Notes: a model not told the origin generated them from the sequence alone. 64,000 nucleotides of DNA from Undibacterium hunanense (GCF_014284335.1 NZ_JACOGF010000003.1:1-64000), one strand, 5' to 3'; counted from the stretch's first letter, positions 50,037-59,134 are shown. Numbers and translations: made by a program.

Positions 50037-51107
50037 TCATTGCCTCATTTTTTCAAATACGTCTGGAGCGTGCGACGTGTTCACGTGCGTGGCCAGCGCT
50101 GTTTTTTGTAGCCTATTTGGAATGCCTTTAACGCGTATCTGCGAGATGATCGCGGCAGCATCGTTGTCATGCTTAAGCATCAACTGATCAATCAGTTTTC
50201 CGTAGCTGGTGACCATATGGCCAGTCATGATTTCGACTGATGTTTCATGCTGTACTTGCTGCGTTTTGATCTTGGCCGCAGCCGCATCAATGAAGCTGGC
50301 CAGCGCTTTGTGTGAGCCGCTGAAGTACTCGGATTTTTTAAGCACGATGTCATGCGGGATGACACGATCACGGTTGTGTAACTCGACCTCGATACGAAGC
50401 CAGTTAGAGTTTTGATTGCCCAATTGACGCCCCTTTTCATAGGCACGTACCATCTTCCCGTTCTGACGGCGACCAATTTCCACGGTGCGCCCTCCCCCTT
50501 GTGGACAGTTGATATCGCCTGATTCAAGTGCACGGCGCTTAGGGATGCGACCGCCACTGTTAAATTCGCCTGCAAAGTACATGTCGTCTATCTGATCGAT
50601 GGTGTATTCACCTTCGAGAAAATCGACAGCCAGGTCACACCGGGTGATCTTTGCGTCCAGGTCTTGCATGGTGGCGTAGACGGCTTGCCAGTCAGAGACG
50701 ACAGCACAGCCTGTGCCGGAGAGGTCCACCAACATAGTGCCGCCGACGTGTTCACCACCCATGGCGATAAGGCCCAGGCGAATACTCTCGCCATTGAGGA
50801 AAGCCATGATTTCAAGGGACGACTGATAGCCACGAAAGCCGATTTTTGCAGTCTGAATGTGGATAGGAAAATCAAACCACAGCGCAAAGTAGCGATTGAG
50901 TAACTCGACAGAGTGAGAAAAAGCCCCTTCAGGTAAAAAACTGAAACGCAGCCAGTCGACTATGGCCCCGCCCGTTGGCGTAGGACTTTCCCCCCGTATT
51001 ACCGCACGGGGGGAAGCTGCCGCAAATCGGCGACCGCCGCGCAAGCGCTGGCTGGTCGCCGATTCTGCTGCAGCTTCGTTATTTGCTGGTGTGCCGGAAA
51101 AAGTCAT
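50037..51107 (-). CDS. Filamentous phage replication initiation protein
   Basis: 356 aa. IVDWLRFSFLPEGAFSHSV opens the Rep_trans-type domain. ITRCDLAVDFLEGEYTIDQI is the conserved metal-binding D-x-A/D strand, and GRRQNGKMVRAYEKGRQLGN is the block with the catalytic Tyr. The enzyme nicks the replicative form for rolling-circle replication. First structural gene of the minus-strand operon. Confidence 0.85.
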   Translation of the reverse strand: MTFSGTPANNEAAAESATSQRLRGGRRFAAASPRAVIRGESPTPTGGAIVDWLRFSFLPEGAFSHSVELLNRYFALWFDFPIHIQTAKIGFRGYQSSLEIMAFLNGESIRLGLIAMGGEHVGGTMLVDLSGTGCAVVSDWQAVYATMQDLDAKITRCDLAVDFLEGEYTIDQIDDMYFAGEFNSGGRIPKRRALESGDINCPQGGGRTVEIGRRQNGKMVRAYEKGRQLGNQNSNWLRIEVELHNRDRVIPHDIVLKKSEYFSGSHKALASFIDAAAAKIKTQQVQHETSVEIMTGHMVTSYGKLIDQLMLKHDNDAAAIISQIRVKGIPNRLQKTALATHVNTSHAPDVFEKMRQ

Positions 51108-51116
51108 TTTTTATTT

Positions 51117-51296
51117 TCAGAAGGAATCAATGGATTGACTGATGACCTCATGCAAGCGCTTGAGGTTTTGAAGGTGGAATTCATGCGCGTCTGTGCCGTC
51201 AGCCTTGAGCTGGTGAACACGCAAGGCCAGAAGCGCTTGCAGTGCAAGCAGGTCTTGATTTGTGAAAGGCACAAAAATGGGTGTAGGGGTAGGCAT
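51117..51296 (-). CDS. Small prophage protein, 59 aa
   Basis: Reads MPTPTPIFVPFTNQDLLALQ, then ALLALRVHQLKADGTDAHEF and ends VISQSIDSF. Helical, no recognised family. It lies 9 bases before rep and starts 6 bases after a CGTTAC-TCA-GTAACG dyad. Conserved position in the phage early operon supports it. Confidence 0.6.
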   Translation of the reverse strand: MPTPTPIFVPFTNQDLLALQALLALRVHQLKADGTDAHEFHLQNLKRLHEVISQSIDSF

Positions 51297-51302
51297 GTTT
51301 TT

Positions 51303-51317
51303 CGTTACTCAGTAACG
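51303..51317. promoter_or_regulatory. Prophage palindrome CGTTAC-TCA-GTAACG
   Basis: A perfect 6-3-6 dyad between the 59-aa and 64-aa genes, overlapping the last codons of the latter and the leader of the former. Confidence 0.6.
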
Positions 51318-51499
51318 GAAATTGATGCACGTTGAACGCGCAGAGAAGTGAGGCATTCAATAGCCTGACCAATCAGGCAAATTTCAGTCGCAAGGCGATC
51401 TGAATAACCGTCATGTGCAACGAACTCTTTGCCCACTTGCACATGGTCAGTCTGCAAGCGGTCGATAAGGTCTGCGATGTCTTGGTCAGTCAATTTCAT
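51305..51499 (-). CDS. Small prophage protein, 64 aa
   Basis: Reads MKLTDQDIADLIDRLQTDHV, then a helical second half ending SLRVQRASISVTE. No family recognised. It sits between two dyads of the prophage family, and its stop overlaps the 51303 dyad. Likely an early-operon accessory protein. Confidence 0.6.
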   Translation of the reverse strand: MKLTDQDIADLIDRLQTDHVQVGKEFVAHDGYSDRLATEICLIGQAIECLTSLRVQRASISVTE

Positions 51500-51519
51500 T
51501 TTTCGTTACTCCGATTTTT

Positions 51520-51533
51520 CGTGACGCGTCACG
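51520..51533. promoter_or_regulatory. Prophage palindrome CGTGACGCGTCACG
   Basis: A perfect 14-bp palindrome between the 64-aa and 51-aa genes. A half-site CGTTAC lies at 51504-51509, closer to the start codon. Confidence 0.6.
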
Positions 51534-51537
51534 GAAA

Positions 51538-51693
51538 TTAATTAGTTACTAGAAAGTCAAATTTGCGGGCCTTGACACGTGCTCGATACTCTTTTGCACG
51601 TTGAGCAGGTGTTTTTGCGTCTGGTTTGGACGGACGACCACGCTTAGGTGTGTCAAATGCGTCACGGGTAAACTTGTCATTTGGCTGTTTCAT
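51538..51693 (-). CDS. Small basic prophage protein, 51 aa
   Basis: Reads MKQPNDKFTRDAFDTPKRGR, then PSKPDAKTPAQRAKEYRARV and ends KFDFLVTN. The RGRPSKPDAKTPAQRAKEYR stretch is AT-hook-like plus a basic helix, as in small DNA-binding proteins of filamentous phages. First gene of the minus-strand operon, opposite the repressor. Confidence 0.6.
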   Translation of the reverse strand: MKQPNDKFTRDAFDTPKRGRPSKPDAKTPAQRAKEYRARVKARKFDFLVTN

Positions 51694-51745
51694 GGTAGAG
51701 TCTCGAAAAGTTCACGTCACGTTAACTAACGATTCGTGAAGATTA

Positions 51746-51760
51746 TTAACGTAGCGTTAA
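51746..51760. promoter_or_regulatory. Divergent operator TTAACGTAGCGTTAA
   Basis: A perfect 6-3-6 dyad in the 85-base gap between the divergent repressor and early operon. A looser TCACG/CGTGA dyad lies at about 51716-51740. Probable repressor-binding region that sets lysogeny. Confidence 0.65.
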
Positions 51761-51778
51761 TTTGTCAAGGAATAAAAC

Positions 51779-52171
51779 ATGAGAACGTCAAAATATCTTG
51801 ATGAAGTGATGAAGCAAAAAGGCTTCAAAAGAGACAAAGAATTAGCCGAATGGCTGGAGATAACGGCAGCGGCAGTTGCTCAATATCGGAGCGGTGCCCG
51901 TACTATGGATAATGAAAAGTGCGTGAGAATTGCGCTTGAATTGAACATTGACCCTCTGAAGGTCATCATGGCATCAGACATGGATAAAGCCGAACGTGCT
52001 GGCCAGCATTCAATATGGGAAGTTTTTATGACGAGGATGGCAGCAACGGCTAGCGCCCTCCTCTTGACACTGACTGTCAATTTATTTGTGACAGCGGAAA
52101 AAGCGGAAGCCGCGCCAGTCTTAGCTTCTAGCCATTCTGACGTGTCGAAAACTTTATATTATGTTAAATAA
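51779..52171 (+). CDS. Prophage Cro/CI-type repressor with C-terminal membrane helix
   Basis: 130 aa. Helix-turn-helix at ~5-60 (LDEVMKQKGFKRDKELAEWL, ITAAAVAQYRSGARTMDNEK). A hydrophobic segment (MAATASALLLTLTVNLFVTA) sits near the C-terminus. The last codons (SKTLYYVK) are made of the XerCD core, so the gene's 3' end is the phage attachment site and its C-terminus could change with integration. Likely the lysogeny switch acting on the 51746 operator. Confidence 0.8.
   Translation: MRTSKYLDEVMKQKGFKRDKELAEWLEITAAAVAQYRSGARTMDNEKCVRIALELNIDPLKVIMASDMDKAERAGQHSIWEVFMTRMAATASALLLTLTVNLFVTAEKAEAAPVLASSHSDVSKTLYYVK
52142..52169 (+). other. Right prophage junction (attR), dif XerD arm
   Basis: Degenerate XerC arm TGTCGAAAACT (52142-52152), central TTTATA (52153-52158), perfect XerD arm TTATGTTAAAT (52159-52169). 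Joined with the left XerC arm it would restore a canonical dif. The weak XerC arm is typical of phage attP. Confidence 0.85.
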
Positions 52172-52312
52172 TCTTTGGATGTTAATCCGTGGAAAACTAC
52201 TGAAATGGCGTCCGGCGAAACTAAATGTGGTCCTTAGTGGAAGTAAATCTGGACCTCGCCGGATGAAATGAACTAAAAGTGAGTCAGTCCCCCTTCGGAA
52301 CCTAGGCCCACT

Positions 52313-52608
52313 CTAAGCTGCAGCTTCATCCGTTACGCCCGCCAATTTATTGCCGCGACTGTTGAGGATCAACGGGAGGCTGTCGTAAGCGTTGAGCATT
52401 TCGGTGGCTACCGGCAGCCGGCACGGCTTGTTGCCTTTTCCAACCACGTTAAGCCACCATCTGCCATCTTCCTCAGCGTATAGCGCTCCCATTTTCCCTT
52501 CCGCTAGTTCGGATAACCTGGCGCCGGTCGTCAGGAACGCGACGAAAAGGAAGCGATTGCGCGCCTTCGCGCGACCTGCTGCTGGCGTCTCTTGAACCAG
52601 GTTACGTC
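52313..52608 (-). pseudogene. Tyrosine recombinase fragment beside dif
   Basis: A minus frame without start reads RNLVQETPAAGRAKARNRFL, then FVAFLTTGARLSELAEGKMG, WWLNVVGKGNKPCRLPVATE and a stop after VTDEAAA. GARLSEL with the catalytic Arg and VVGKGNKxRxxP are box I and the following strands of phage integrases. The N-terminal domain and boxes II (HxxR, Tyr) are lost. A relic of another integrated element near dif. Confidence 0.7.
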
Positions 52609-53717
52609 TTTATGCAGTATAGGACTGCAACATTCTTCGGCCTAGTCTCCTTCCCTCCGGCTAAGCCTGTCTTCGGCGCTGGCCTATAGCCGTCGTAGGT
52701 GTAACCAAGAGACGTTCCGGCTTGAACCGAACCTGGTATTGGCCCGCCTGCATCGTACACAGCCTTCGGCCGCGTGTGGTCGTGAGACATGAATTCGTCA
52801 TCTTGCTTACTTCCCACTGCACGCTCACCGTCGGGGTCATTCGTCTTGACTCGGTCGACGCCTCGCAAGAAACGTCCATAGGCTGGTCCATATTCTTTCC
52901 AACCTTCCGGGCACTTCATTGATACAAATCCAACTACTGATGCCTGGAGACTTTGCGTTGCTTGATTGAGTGCCGCCGTTGATAGCGCTGTCTGTTTGCT
53001 AAGTTGAGCTAGTAGGTCAACCGGCACTCCTCTTTGGTATTTGTCCCATTCAAAATCCAGGGAAGAATTCGGTTTGCTCTTAGGAAAAATCTGGACTGCT
53101 GACTTATTCTGGTCGGACTGACGGGTGCATTGCAGTACATCTGCGGTATTCGCTTGCAATTTCGTTTGTGTGCTCGCGGGCCCTTGTCCGTTCTTCCATT
53201 TGCAAGTAACATCTGGAGAAGCCGCAAAATCCAATATTTGGACCGCTAGATTCTCGTTGCTTTGGAATGATACATTGGCTCCAAAATAGAGTGGCAGGAT
53301 GGCAGCTTTACTTACTGAAATGGTTACCCCAGAGCCCGCCAAGGAAACGCATCGTTCGTAGGCTGAAAAAGCTCCCGGCGCGATTGATTCTACATATTGT
53401 CTAAATGCGTCAGTACGTGCTCTACTTGAGTCGGACGCATCGCAATATTTGCTCGCTATCTGCTCGGCAGAAGCTGAACTTTGGCCAAAAGATGCACTGA
53501 GTGGTCCATAGTTTCCCCCCACGTTCATTGACTTGTTATTGGCCTTGGCAGATGCATATTCTTTGCAGAAGGCGCGTGCTGTTGTCTCAAGCTCAGCCGA
53601 TCCCTGAACCACCTCACTCGCGACCTTAGATAGTTCAATTACATCTCGACAGTCGGCGCGTGACAACTCTGGTGAGATAGTACAGGCAGCAGCCACCGCT
53701 ATGGCTAATGGTTTCAC
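52602..53717 (-). CDS. Exported protein with tail-collar-like C-terminus
   Basis: 371 aa from GTG 53717, chosen because GAGGAGG lies 6 bases upstream and a signal peptide follows directly (VKPLAIAVAAACTISPELSRA). The middle is Cys-containing and beta-rich. The C-terminus (CPEGWKEYGPAYGRFLRGVD, GSKQDDEFMSHDHTRP, ETRPKNVAVLYCIK) is the collar/receptor-binding fold of phage tail fibres, here on an exported bacterial protein. ATG 53765 is a longer alternative without a ribosome site. Function unknown. Confidence 0.7.
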   Translation of the reverse strand: MKPLAIAVAAACTISPELSRADCRDVIELSKVASEVVQGSAELETTARAFCKEYASAKANNKSMNVGGNYGPLSASFGQSSASAEQIASKYCDASDSSRARTDAFRQYVESIAPGAFSAYERCVSLAGSGVTISVSKAAILPLYFGANVSFQSNENLAVQILDFAASPDVTCKWKNGQGPASTQTKLQANTADVLQCTRQSDQNKSAVQIFPKSKPNSSLDFEWDKYQRGVPVDLLAQLSKQTALSTAALNQATQSLQASVVGFVSMKCPEGWKEYGPAYGRFLRGVDRVKTNDPDGERAVGSKQDDEFMSHDHTRPKAVYDAGGPIPGSVQAGTSLGYTYDGYRPAPKTGLAGGKETRPKNVAVLYCIKT

Positions 53718-53777
53718 AAGTTCCTCCTCAAGGCTGTGTTCAGTACTCACGACGTAAGTACGCAATTTTCCAGTTCG

Positions 53778-53999
53778 TTACGCGGCCACGGCTGTTGGTT
53801 GTTTCGACGCCGAGTCAGCGGCACGCTCTTGCTGCACGTACTGTCCCAAGAGCTTCAGAACCGCTTTGAGACTCGCGTCACGGTTTTCGAAAACAGCGTT
53901 ATCGCAGCGCTTGATTGCGTTAGCAATATTCGTCGCGTGGAAAACCAGCACATCCGAAGCATCTTCAGCGAACATCATTCTTTCGATCTGTGTGTACAT
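53778..53999 (-). CDS. Hypothetical protein, 73 aa
   Basis: Reads MYTQIERMMFAEDASDVLVF, helical, ending QPTAVAA. GGAAACC precedes the ATG. It lies 60 bases upstream of the exported collar protein on the same strand, probably one unit. No family recognised. Confidence 0.5.
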   Translation of the reverse strand: MYTQIERMMFAEDASDVLVFHATNIANAIKRCDNAVFENRDASLKAVLKLLGQYVQQERAADSASKQPTAVAA

Positions 54000-54318
54000 G
54001 TGGTTTCCTTGCGAGATTATAGTTCTAGTTTTAGTTCATAGCGATGGGAAGTTCCAGATTTACTTCATATAAATACGAAGTAAATCTGAGCCAGTTGCGA
54101 GCAATGCCCTTGTCTTTACTGACTTGCGAGGGTGGACAGATGTACCAGAATTAGTTCGCCGAACGAATGGCCGTTACAGAACGCGGACACCAAGTTGAGG
54201 CGTCTTGGGACAACATTATGGTTGGTGTTTTGCGACGCTGGCTGAATAGTTTCAACTTGTTGTCACTTGAGCGCGCTTTATTACCTCTATTGCGCGCCGA
54301 CGCGAAGCGGCATAGAAG

Positions 54319-54774
54319 TTACAACTCATTCCGTGCAATCTGTTTTAGCGCAGGAGTTATACCAGTTTGTGTGTGACCACATGAAGTCATTGCATACGCA
54401 CATTTGATACGGTTACCAGACGTTGACTCAGGTTTTTGGCCGTACAGTGTTACTGCTGATCTAGGTTCAAGTCGCCTTGGCCATGTCCCACCATCAATAA
54501 GTATGGGCATACGAATGCAGCCACGTATTTCTGTACCTTTGAAAAAAACACCTACCTCATCCACAGTCACTGCAAAGGCGCTCATATTTATTACTTCTAC
54601 ACAAAAAGTAAGTTTTGAGTCGGGGACACCGATTTGAGTCGCATGTTTTGGAATTACCAATAACTTAACACGTGATTTGTCGAGAGTTTGCCACGTATTG
54701 ATAACACCCAATATCGCGCCCAACAATGCAATCGCTAAGGTGATTCCTTGAAAAAGAGTAATGTTTGTAATCAT
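54319..54774 (-). CDS. Hypothetical membrane-anchored protein, 151 aa
   Basis: One N-terminal helix (TLFQGITLAIALLGAILGVI) and a beta-rich soluble part (VKLLVIPKHATQIGVPDSKL, VEVINMSAFAVTVDEVGVFF). The pattern is common in unknown accessory proteins. No family name can be given. Confidence 0.55.
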   Translation of the reverse strand: MITNITLFQGITLAIALLGAILGVINTWQTLDKSRVKLLVIPKHATQIGVPDSKLTFCVEVINMSAFAVTVDEVGVFFKGTEIRGCIRMPILIDGGTWPRRLEPRSAVTLYGQKPESTSGNRIKCAYAMTSCGHTQTGITPALKQIARNEL

Positions 54775-54887
54775 GAGATCTAGATTGATTTAGATGAGAT
54801 ATAAGAATAATTAGTATTTTACCAACTTAATTTGCAAAACTGAATTTATTTACAGATTGAGAAAAGGTGCAATCATTTGAAACTAAC

Positions 54888-54915
54888 GTCCACTACTCCC
54901 CTACTCTTCAAATTT
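54888..54915 (-). repeat. Short repeat copy 3
   Basis: CCACTACTCCCCTACTC then TTCAAATTT. Nearly identical to copy 2 (45213-45247) and also decodable as NLKSRGVVD on the minus strand, but there is no gene around it. Confidence 0.55.
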
Positions 54916-54972
54916 GATCATGCCCAAAGTTTTACTGCACGATTTGCCTGATATCCACTCCCTTAAATGAGC

Positions 54973-55863
54973 TCAGTATGGCTTTGGAAGCCTTAAGGCA
55001 TCGATAACAAGTGAGAGCGCCGACGAAGAGCGACGGCTTGCGTAGTAGAGGTGATAGCCGGGAAAGCTGATTGCCCAGTCATCAAGCGTTGTCACGAGCC
55101 GGCCAGCGGCGAGATGCTCACGTGCCATGTCGTCCGGAAGCCAGGCCAGACCATTCCCGGCAACGGCGGCGTCGGCCATCAGGTCGCTACGGTTAAAAAC
55201 GAGGCGGCCTTCTACATGGGTAGTTATAACCCGCTCGCCGTGCTTGAATTCCCAGGCCAGCATTCCACCATATGTCGGCAGACGTAAACCGATACAGTTG
55301 TGCTCGCTCAACTCCTGCGGCGTCTGTGGCGGAGGATTACTTTCGAAATAAGCAGGGCTTCCCACAACTACCATGCGCATGTCCGGTGCAATCCGCAATG
55401 CGATCATGTTCTTGGCAACGTCGCCACCGAGGCGGATCCCTATGTCAAAGCGCTCTGCCACGATATCAACAAACCGGTTGTCGCTACTGATTTCAATCTT
55501 GATTTCTGGATAGTTTGGCATCCATGGCAAAAGTCGCGGCCAAACGATGGACCGTACCGCGTGTTCGGTCGCTGTGATCCTGACAGTACCAACAGGCCTG
55601 CCGCGCATATTGCCAAGTACTGCCAGTTCGGCTTCGATCTCGGCCAGCCGTGGTTCGACAGTTCGGAACAACTGCTCGCCTGCTTCCGTAGGTGCAAGGC
55701 TTCGCGTCGTGCGGTTGAGCAGCTTTAGATCAAGCCTGTGTTCGAGCGATCGCACTGTTTGGCTGAGAGCGGACTGTGTAACGCCGATCTGAGCGGCTGC
55801 ACGTGTAAAACTCCTTGCCCGTACTACAGCCGCAAAGGCCGCCAGGTCATCGAAAACTGCCAT
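54973..55863 (-). CDS. LysR family transcriptional regulator
   Basis: 296 aa. Winged helix (residues 1-62): FDDLAAFAAVVRARSFTRAA, IGVTQSALSQTVRSLEHRLD, LLNRTTRSLAPTEAG. The periplasmic-binding-protein-like effector domain follows to RRSSSALSLVIDALRLPKPY. Divergent from the aldo/keto reductase operon, which it probably controls. The effector is unknown. Confidence 0.92.
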   Translation of the reverse strand: MAVFDDLAAFAAVVRARSFTRAAAQIGVTQSALSQTVRSLEHRLDLKLLNRTTRSLAPTEAGEQLFRTVEPRLAEIEAELAVLGNMRGRPVGTVRITATEHAVRSIVWPRLLPWMPNYPEIKIEISSDNRFVDIVAERFDIGIRLGGDVAKNMIALRIAPDMRMVVVGSPAYFESNPPPQTPQELSEHNCIGLRLPTYGGMLAWEFKHGERVITTHVEGRLVFNRSDLMADAAVAGNGLAWLPDDMAREHLAAGRLVTTLDDWAISFPGYHLYYASRRSSSALSLVIDALRLPKPY

Positions 55864-55881
55864 TAATTAGATCTCCTAATG

Positions 55882-55918
55882 ATTGAATGTCGTTTTAGCA
55901 GTCTAGTCATTGAATGTC
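55882..55918. promoter_or_regulatory. Direct repeat ATTGAATGTC in LysR/AKR intergenic region
   Basis: ATTGAATGTC occurs at 55882-55891 and 55909-55918, 27 bases apart, between the divergent LysR and reductase genes. Candidate LysR contact sites. Confidence 0.5.
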
Positions 55919-55934
55919 AACTAGCCTAAGCTAG

Positions 55935-56957
<1,023 letters not shown>

Positions 56958-56966
56958 GAGGCTGAT

Positions 56967-57548
56967 ATGACGCGCGTTCTTATTCTCGGTGCAAACGGTC
57001 AGGTCGCTCGTCACGCGACTGCGTCCTTTCTTGAAACTACAGATGTGGATCTGACCTTGTACCTGCGCCGTGCGAGCCGGTTGAAAAATCCTGCTCCAAA
57101 GCGGGCAATGATTATTGAGGGAGATGTCCTCGACCACATGGTCCTGACTGATGCGATGAGGGATCAGGACGTGGTATTCGCCAGCCTGGCTGGCGATATG
57201 GCCGGGCAGGCCCGTAACATTGTGAAATCAATGAGAGAAGTTGACCTGAAACGCTTGATCTTCATCAGTTCAATGGGCATCTATGGTGAGGTGCCGGGTC
57301 AGAAGTACCGCAACGTTTTGGATCCATACCGTGATTCCGCCGCCGTTATAGAAGCTTCAAACATCGACTACACGATTTTGCGTCCTGGCTGGTTTACGCA
57401 GACCCCGGAGGTTGACTACCAGATCACGCAGAAGGGAGAACCATTCTGCGGACACGACGTGTCCTTGAACAGCCTGTCTGATTTGATCGTCAAGCTGGCG
57501 CTTGATCCAACGCTGCATGTTGGCTGTAGCATTGGTGTAAGCCAGTGA
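56967..57548 (+). CDS. NAD(P)-binding atypical SDR (NmrA/YwnB-like)
   Basis: 193 aa. Rossmann motif VLILGANGQVARHATASF, then LKRLIFISSMGIYGEVPG and DYTILRPGWFTQTPEVDYQI. Such small proteins sense or use NAD(P)(H) and are often in LysR-controlled stress operons. Nine bases after the reductase stop. Confidence 0.88.
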   Translation: MTRVLILGANGQVARHATASFLETTDVDLTLYLRRASRLKNPAPKRAMIIEGDVLDHMVLTDAMRDQDVVFASLAGDMAGQARNIVKSMREVDLKRLIFISSMGIYGEVPGQKYRNVLDPYRDSAAVIEASNIDYTILRPGWFTQTPEVDYQITQKGEPFCGHDVSLNSLSDLIVKLALDPTLHVGCSIGVSQ

Positions 57549-57669
57549 AAGCGTCCTCAATCAATTCTCAAAGAAATATTGGGCTGCAAAATCAACAACG
57601 ATAGCTGATGAATAACTTAAATACGGCTAGTGAAAAGACTTTATTTAAATATAAACAGGAAACATAATC

Positions 57670-58497
57670 ATGACCAATGTCATTGTTGTTATCGGGGCCG
57701 GCTCAATCGGCCAGGCTATCGCACGCCGCGTCAGTGCAGGCAAACATGTGCTGCTCGCCGACCTGAACCAGGAAAACGCGGATGCTGCAGCAAAGACGCT
57801 TGCCGATGCAGGTTTCGAGGTGACGACTGCTGTCGTTGACGTGTCGTCACGCGCATCAGTTCACGCACTTGTTCGGACTGCTACAGCACTCGGAAGCGTG
57901 ACGGGCTTGATCCATGCTGCTGGTGTTTCGCCGTCGCAGGCTACCCCGGCAATAATTCTTAAGGTCGACCTGTATGGCACCGCACTGGTGCTGGAAGAGT
58001 TCGGCAACGTCATCGCGGACGGAGGTGCAGGCGTTGTTATCGCCTCGCAATCCGGACATCGCTTGCCCGGCCTGAGTATTGAGGAAAATGCGGCTCTCGC
58101 AACTAGCCCTGTTGAAGACTTGCTGGGTCTGCCTATGTTGCAAGCTGAACAGGTCAAGGACTCGCTGCAGGCCTACCAGCTCTCGAAACGTGGAAATTCT
58201 TTGCGGGTGATGGCCGAGGCTGTGAGGTGGGGCAAGCGCGGTGCGCGTATCAACACGATCAGCCCGGGCATCATCTTCACGCCCCTTGCCAGAGACGAAC
58301 TGAACGGCCCACGGGGTGACAGCTACCGTCGCATGATCGATTTGTCGCCCGCCAGACGTGGAGGCACTCCGGATGAGGTTGGAGTTGTCGGCGCATTGCT
58401 AATGGGGGCGGATGGCGGGTTCATCACAGGCAGCGATTTTCTTATGGATGGTGGGGTGACGGCATCTTATTGGTTTGGAGAGCTCGCCCCAAATTAA
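57670..58497 (+). CDS. SDR family oxidoreductase
   Basis: 275 aa classical short-chain dehydrogenase. Cofactor motif VVIGAGSIGQAIARRV (GxxxGxG), LIHAAGVSP (NAG-like), the catalytic Tyr-x-x-x-Lys as YQLSKRGN and the end DGGFITGSDFLMDGGVTASY. The YxxxK Lys is intact; the active Ser lies in VIASQSGH. AGGAAACATAATC precedes the ATG. Likely cotranscribed with the preceding genes after a 121-base gap. Confidence 0.9.
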   Translation: MTNVIVVIGAGSIGQAIARRVSAGKHVLLADLNQENADAAAKTLADAGFEVTTAVVDVSSRASVHALVRTATALGSVTGLIHAAGVSPSQATPAIILKVDLYGTALVLEEFGNVIADGGAGVVIASQSGHRLPGLSIEENAALATSPVEDLLGLPMLQAEQVKDSLQAYQLSKRGNSLRVMAEAVRWGKRGARINTISPGIIFTPLARDELNGPRGDSYRRMIDLSPARRGGTPDEVGVVGALLMGADGGFITGSDFLMDGGVTASYWFGELAPN

Positions 58498-58510
58498 GCT
58501 ACGAGTATAT

Positions 58511-59080
58511 TCACTTTATGTGCTCCTGCAATCTCCTGGCCTGTTCCACCAATTGCTGTGCGACCGCCTCAAACGGTTCCAGGCTGCGCTCAGCCCGGCT
58601 TAGCACGACCGCGCCTTCGACTGAGGCGATTAATACCATGGCGAAACGGCGGGCGTCGTCATCCGGTAGCCCTGCTCGCTTGAGCAAATCGGCCAGGCAT
58701 GTGCGCCATGTACGGAATACGGCGGTGGCGTGCGCCAGCAGGTCGGACGAGTCGGTGGCCACGGTCACCGCGAGTACGGCACAGCCGGATTCGCAGCCTG
58801 AGCGAGTAAGCACGGTACGCCAGATCAACAGGAAGTGCTGCACTACTGCCTCAGCAGAAGAGCCTGGGCAGCGGTTCATGAAATCGATCAGCACGTCGCC
58901 TGCCAAATCGATGGCGGCAGCGACGAGCTGGTCTTTGCCATCTGGAAAGTGATGGTACAGGGATCCGCGCGGAGCACCGGTCGTTGCTACCACTTCAGAG
59001 AACGACGTTGACTGCAGCCCGCGCTGTGCCAGCAGGGTCATTGCCCCTTCTATCATACGTTGACGAACATCACTGGCCAT
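58511..59080 (-). CDS. TetR/AcrR family regulator
   Basis: 189 aa. Helix-turn-helix (residues ~5-50): VRQRMIEGAMTLLAQRGLQS, then TTGAPRGSLYHHFPDGKDQL. The C-terminal ligand domain has many cysteines (RCPGSS, GCESGC) and matches the TetR_C_33-like type in which the GSLYHHFP motif is conserved. Divergent from the lipoprotein gene, over the ATGAC-G-GTCAT palindrome. Represses it or a pump not present here. Confidence 0.9.
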   Translation of the reverse strand: MASDVRQRMIEGAMTLLAQRGLQSTSFSEVVATTGAPRGSLYHHFPDGKDQLVAAAIDLAGDVLIDFMNRCPGSSAEAVVQHFLLIWRTVLTRSGCESGCAVLAVTVATDSSDLLAHATAVFRTWRTCLADLLKRAGLPDDDARRFAMVLIASVEGAVVLSRAERSLEPFEAVAQQLVEQARRLQEHIK

Positions 59081-59134
59081 AGGCCGCTTTCATATTATTG
59101 TTTATTTAATACCGAAATGCCGGAAAAAGAAATT

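Larger units (their letters stand above)
43766..52158. mobile_element. Filamentous (inovirus) prophage integrated at dif
   Basis: An 8.4-kb prophage between two XerCD core sites. All structural genes run on the minus strand in inovirus order: rep, ssDNA-binding protein, small coat proteins, major coat, terminator, pIII-like adhesin, pVI, Zot-like motor. A repressor gene at the right end is divergent. It encodes no integrase, consistent with use of host XerC/XerD. The module looks complete; a pIV secretin is missing, so export would use a host secretin. Confidence 0.88.

Noticed and set aside
43766-52158. The recombinase at 18556 as the prophage integrase
   Set aside because: The prophage ends are XerCD core sites, and the recombinase lies 25 kb away with its own repeats.
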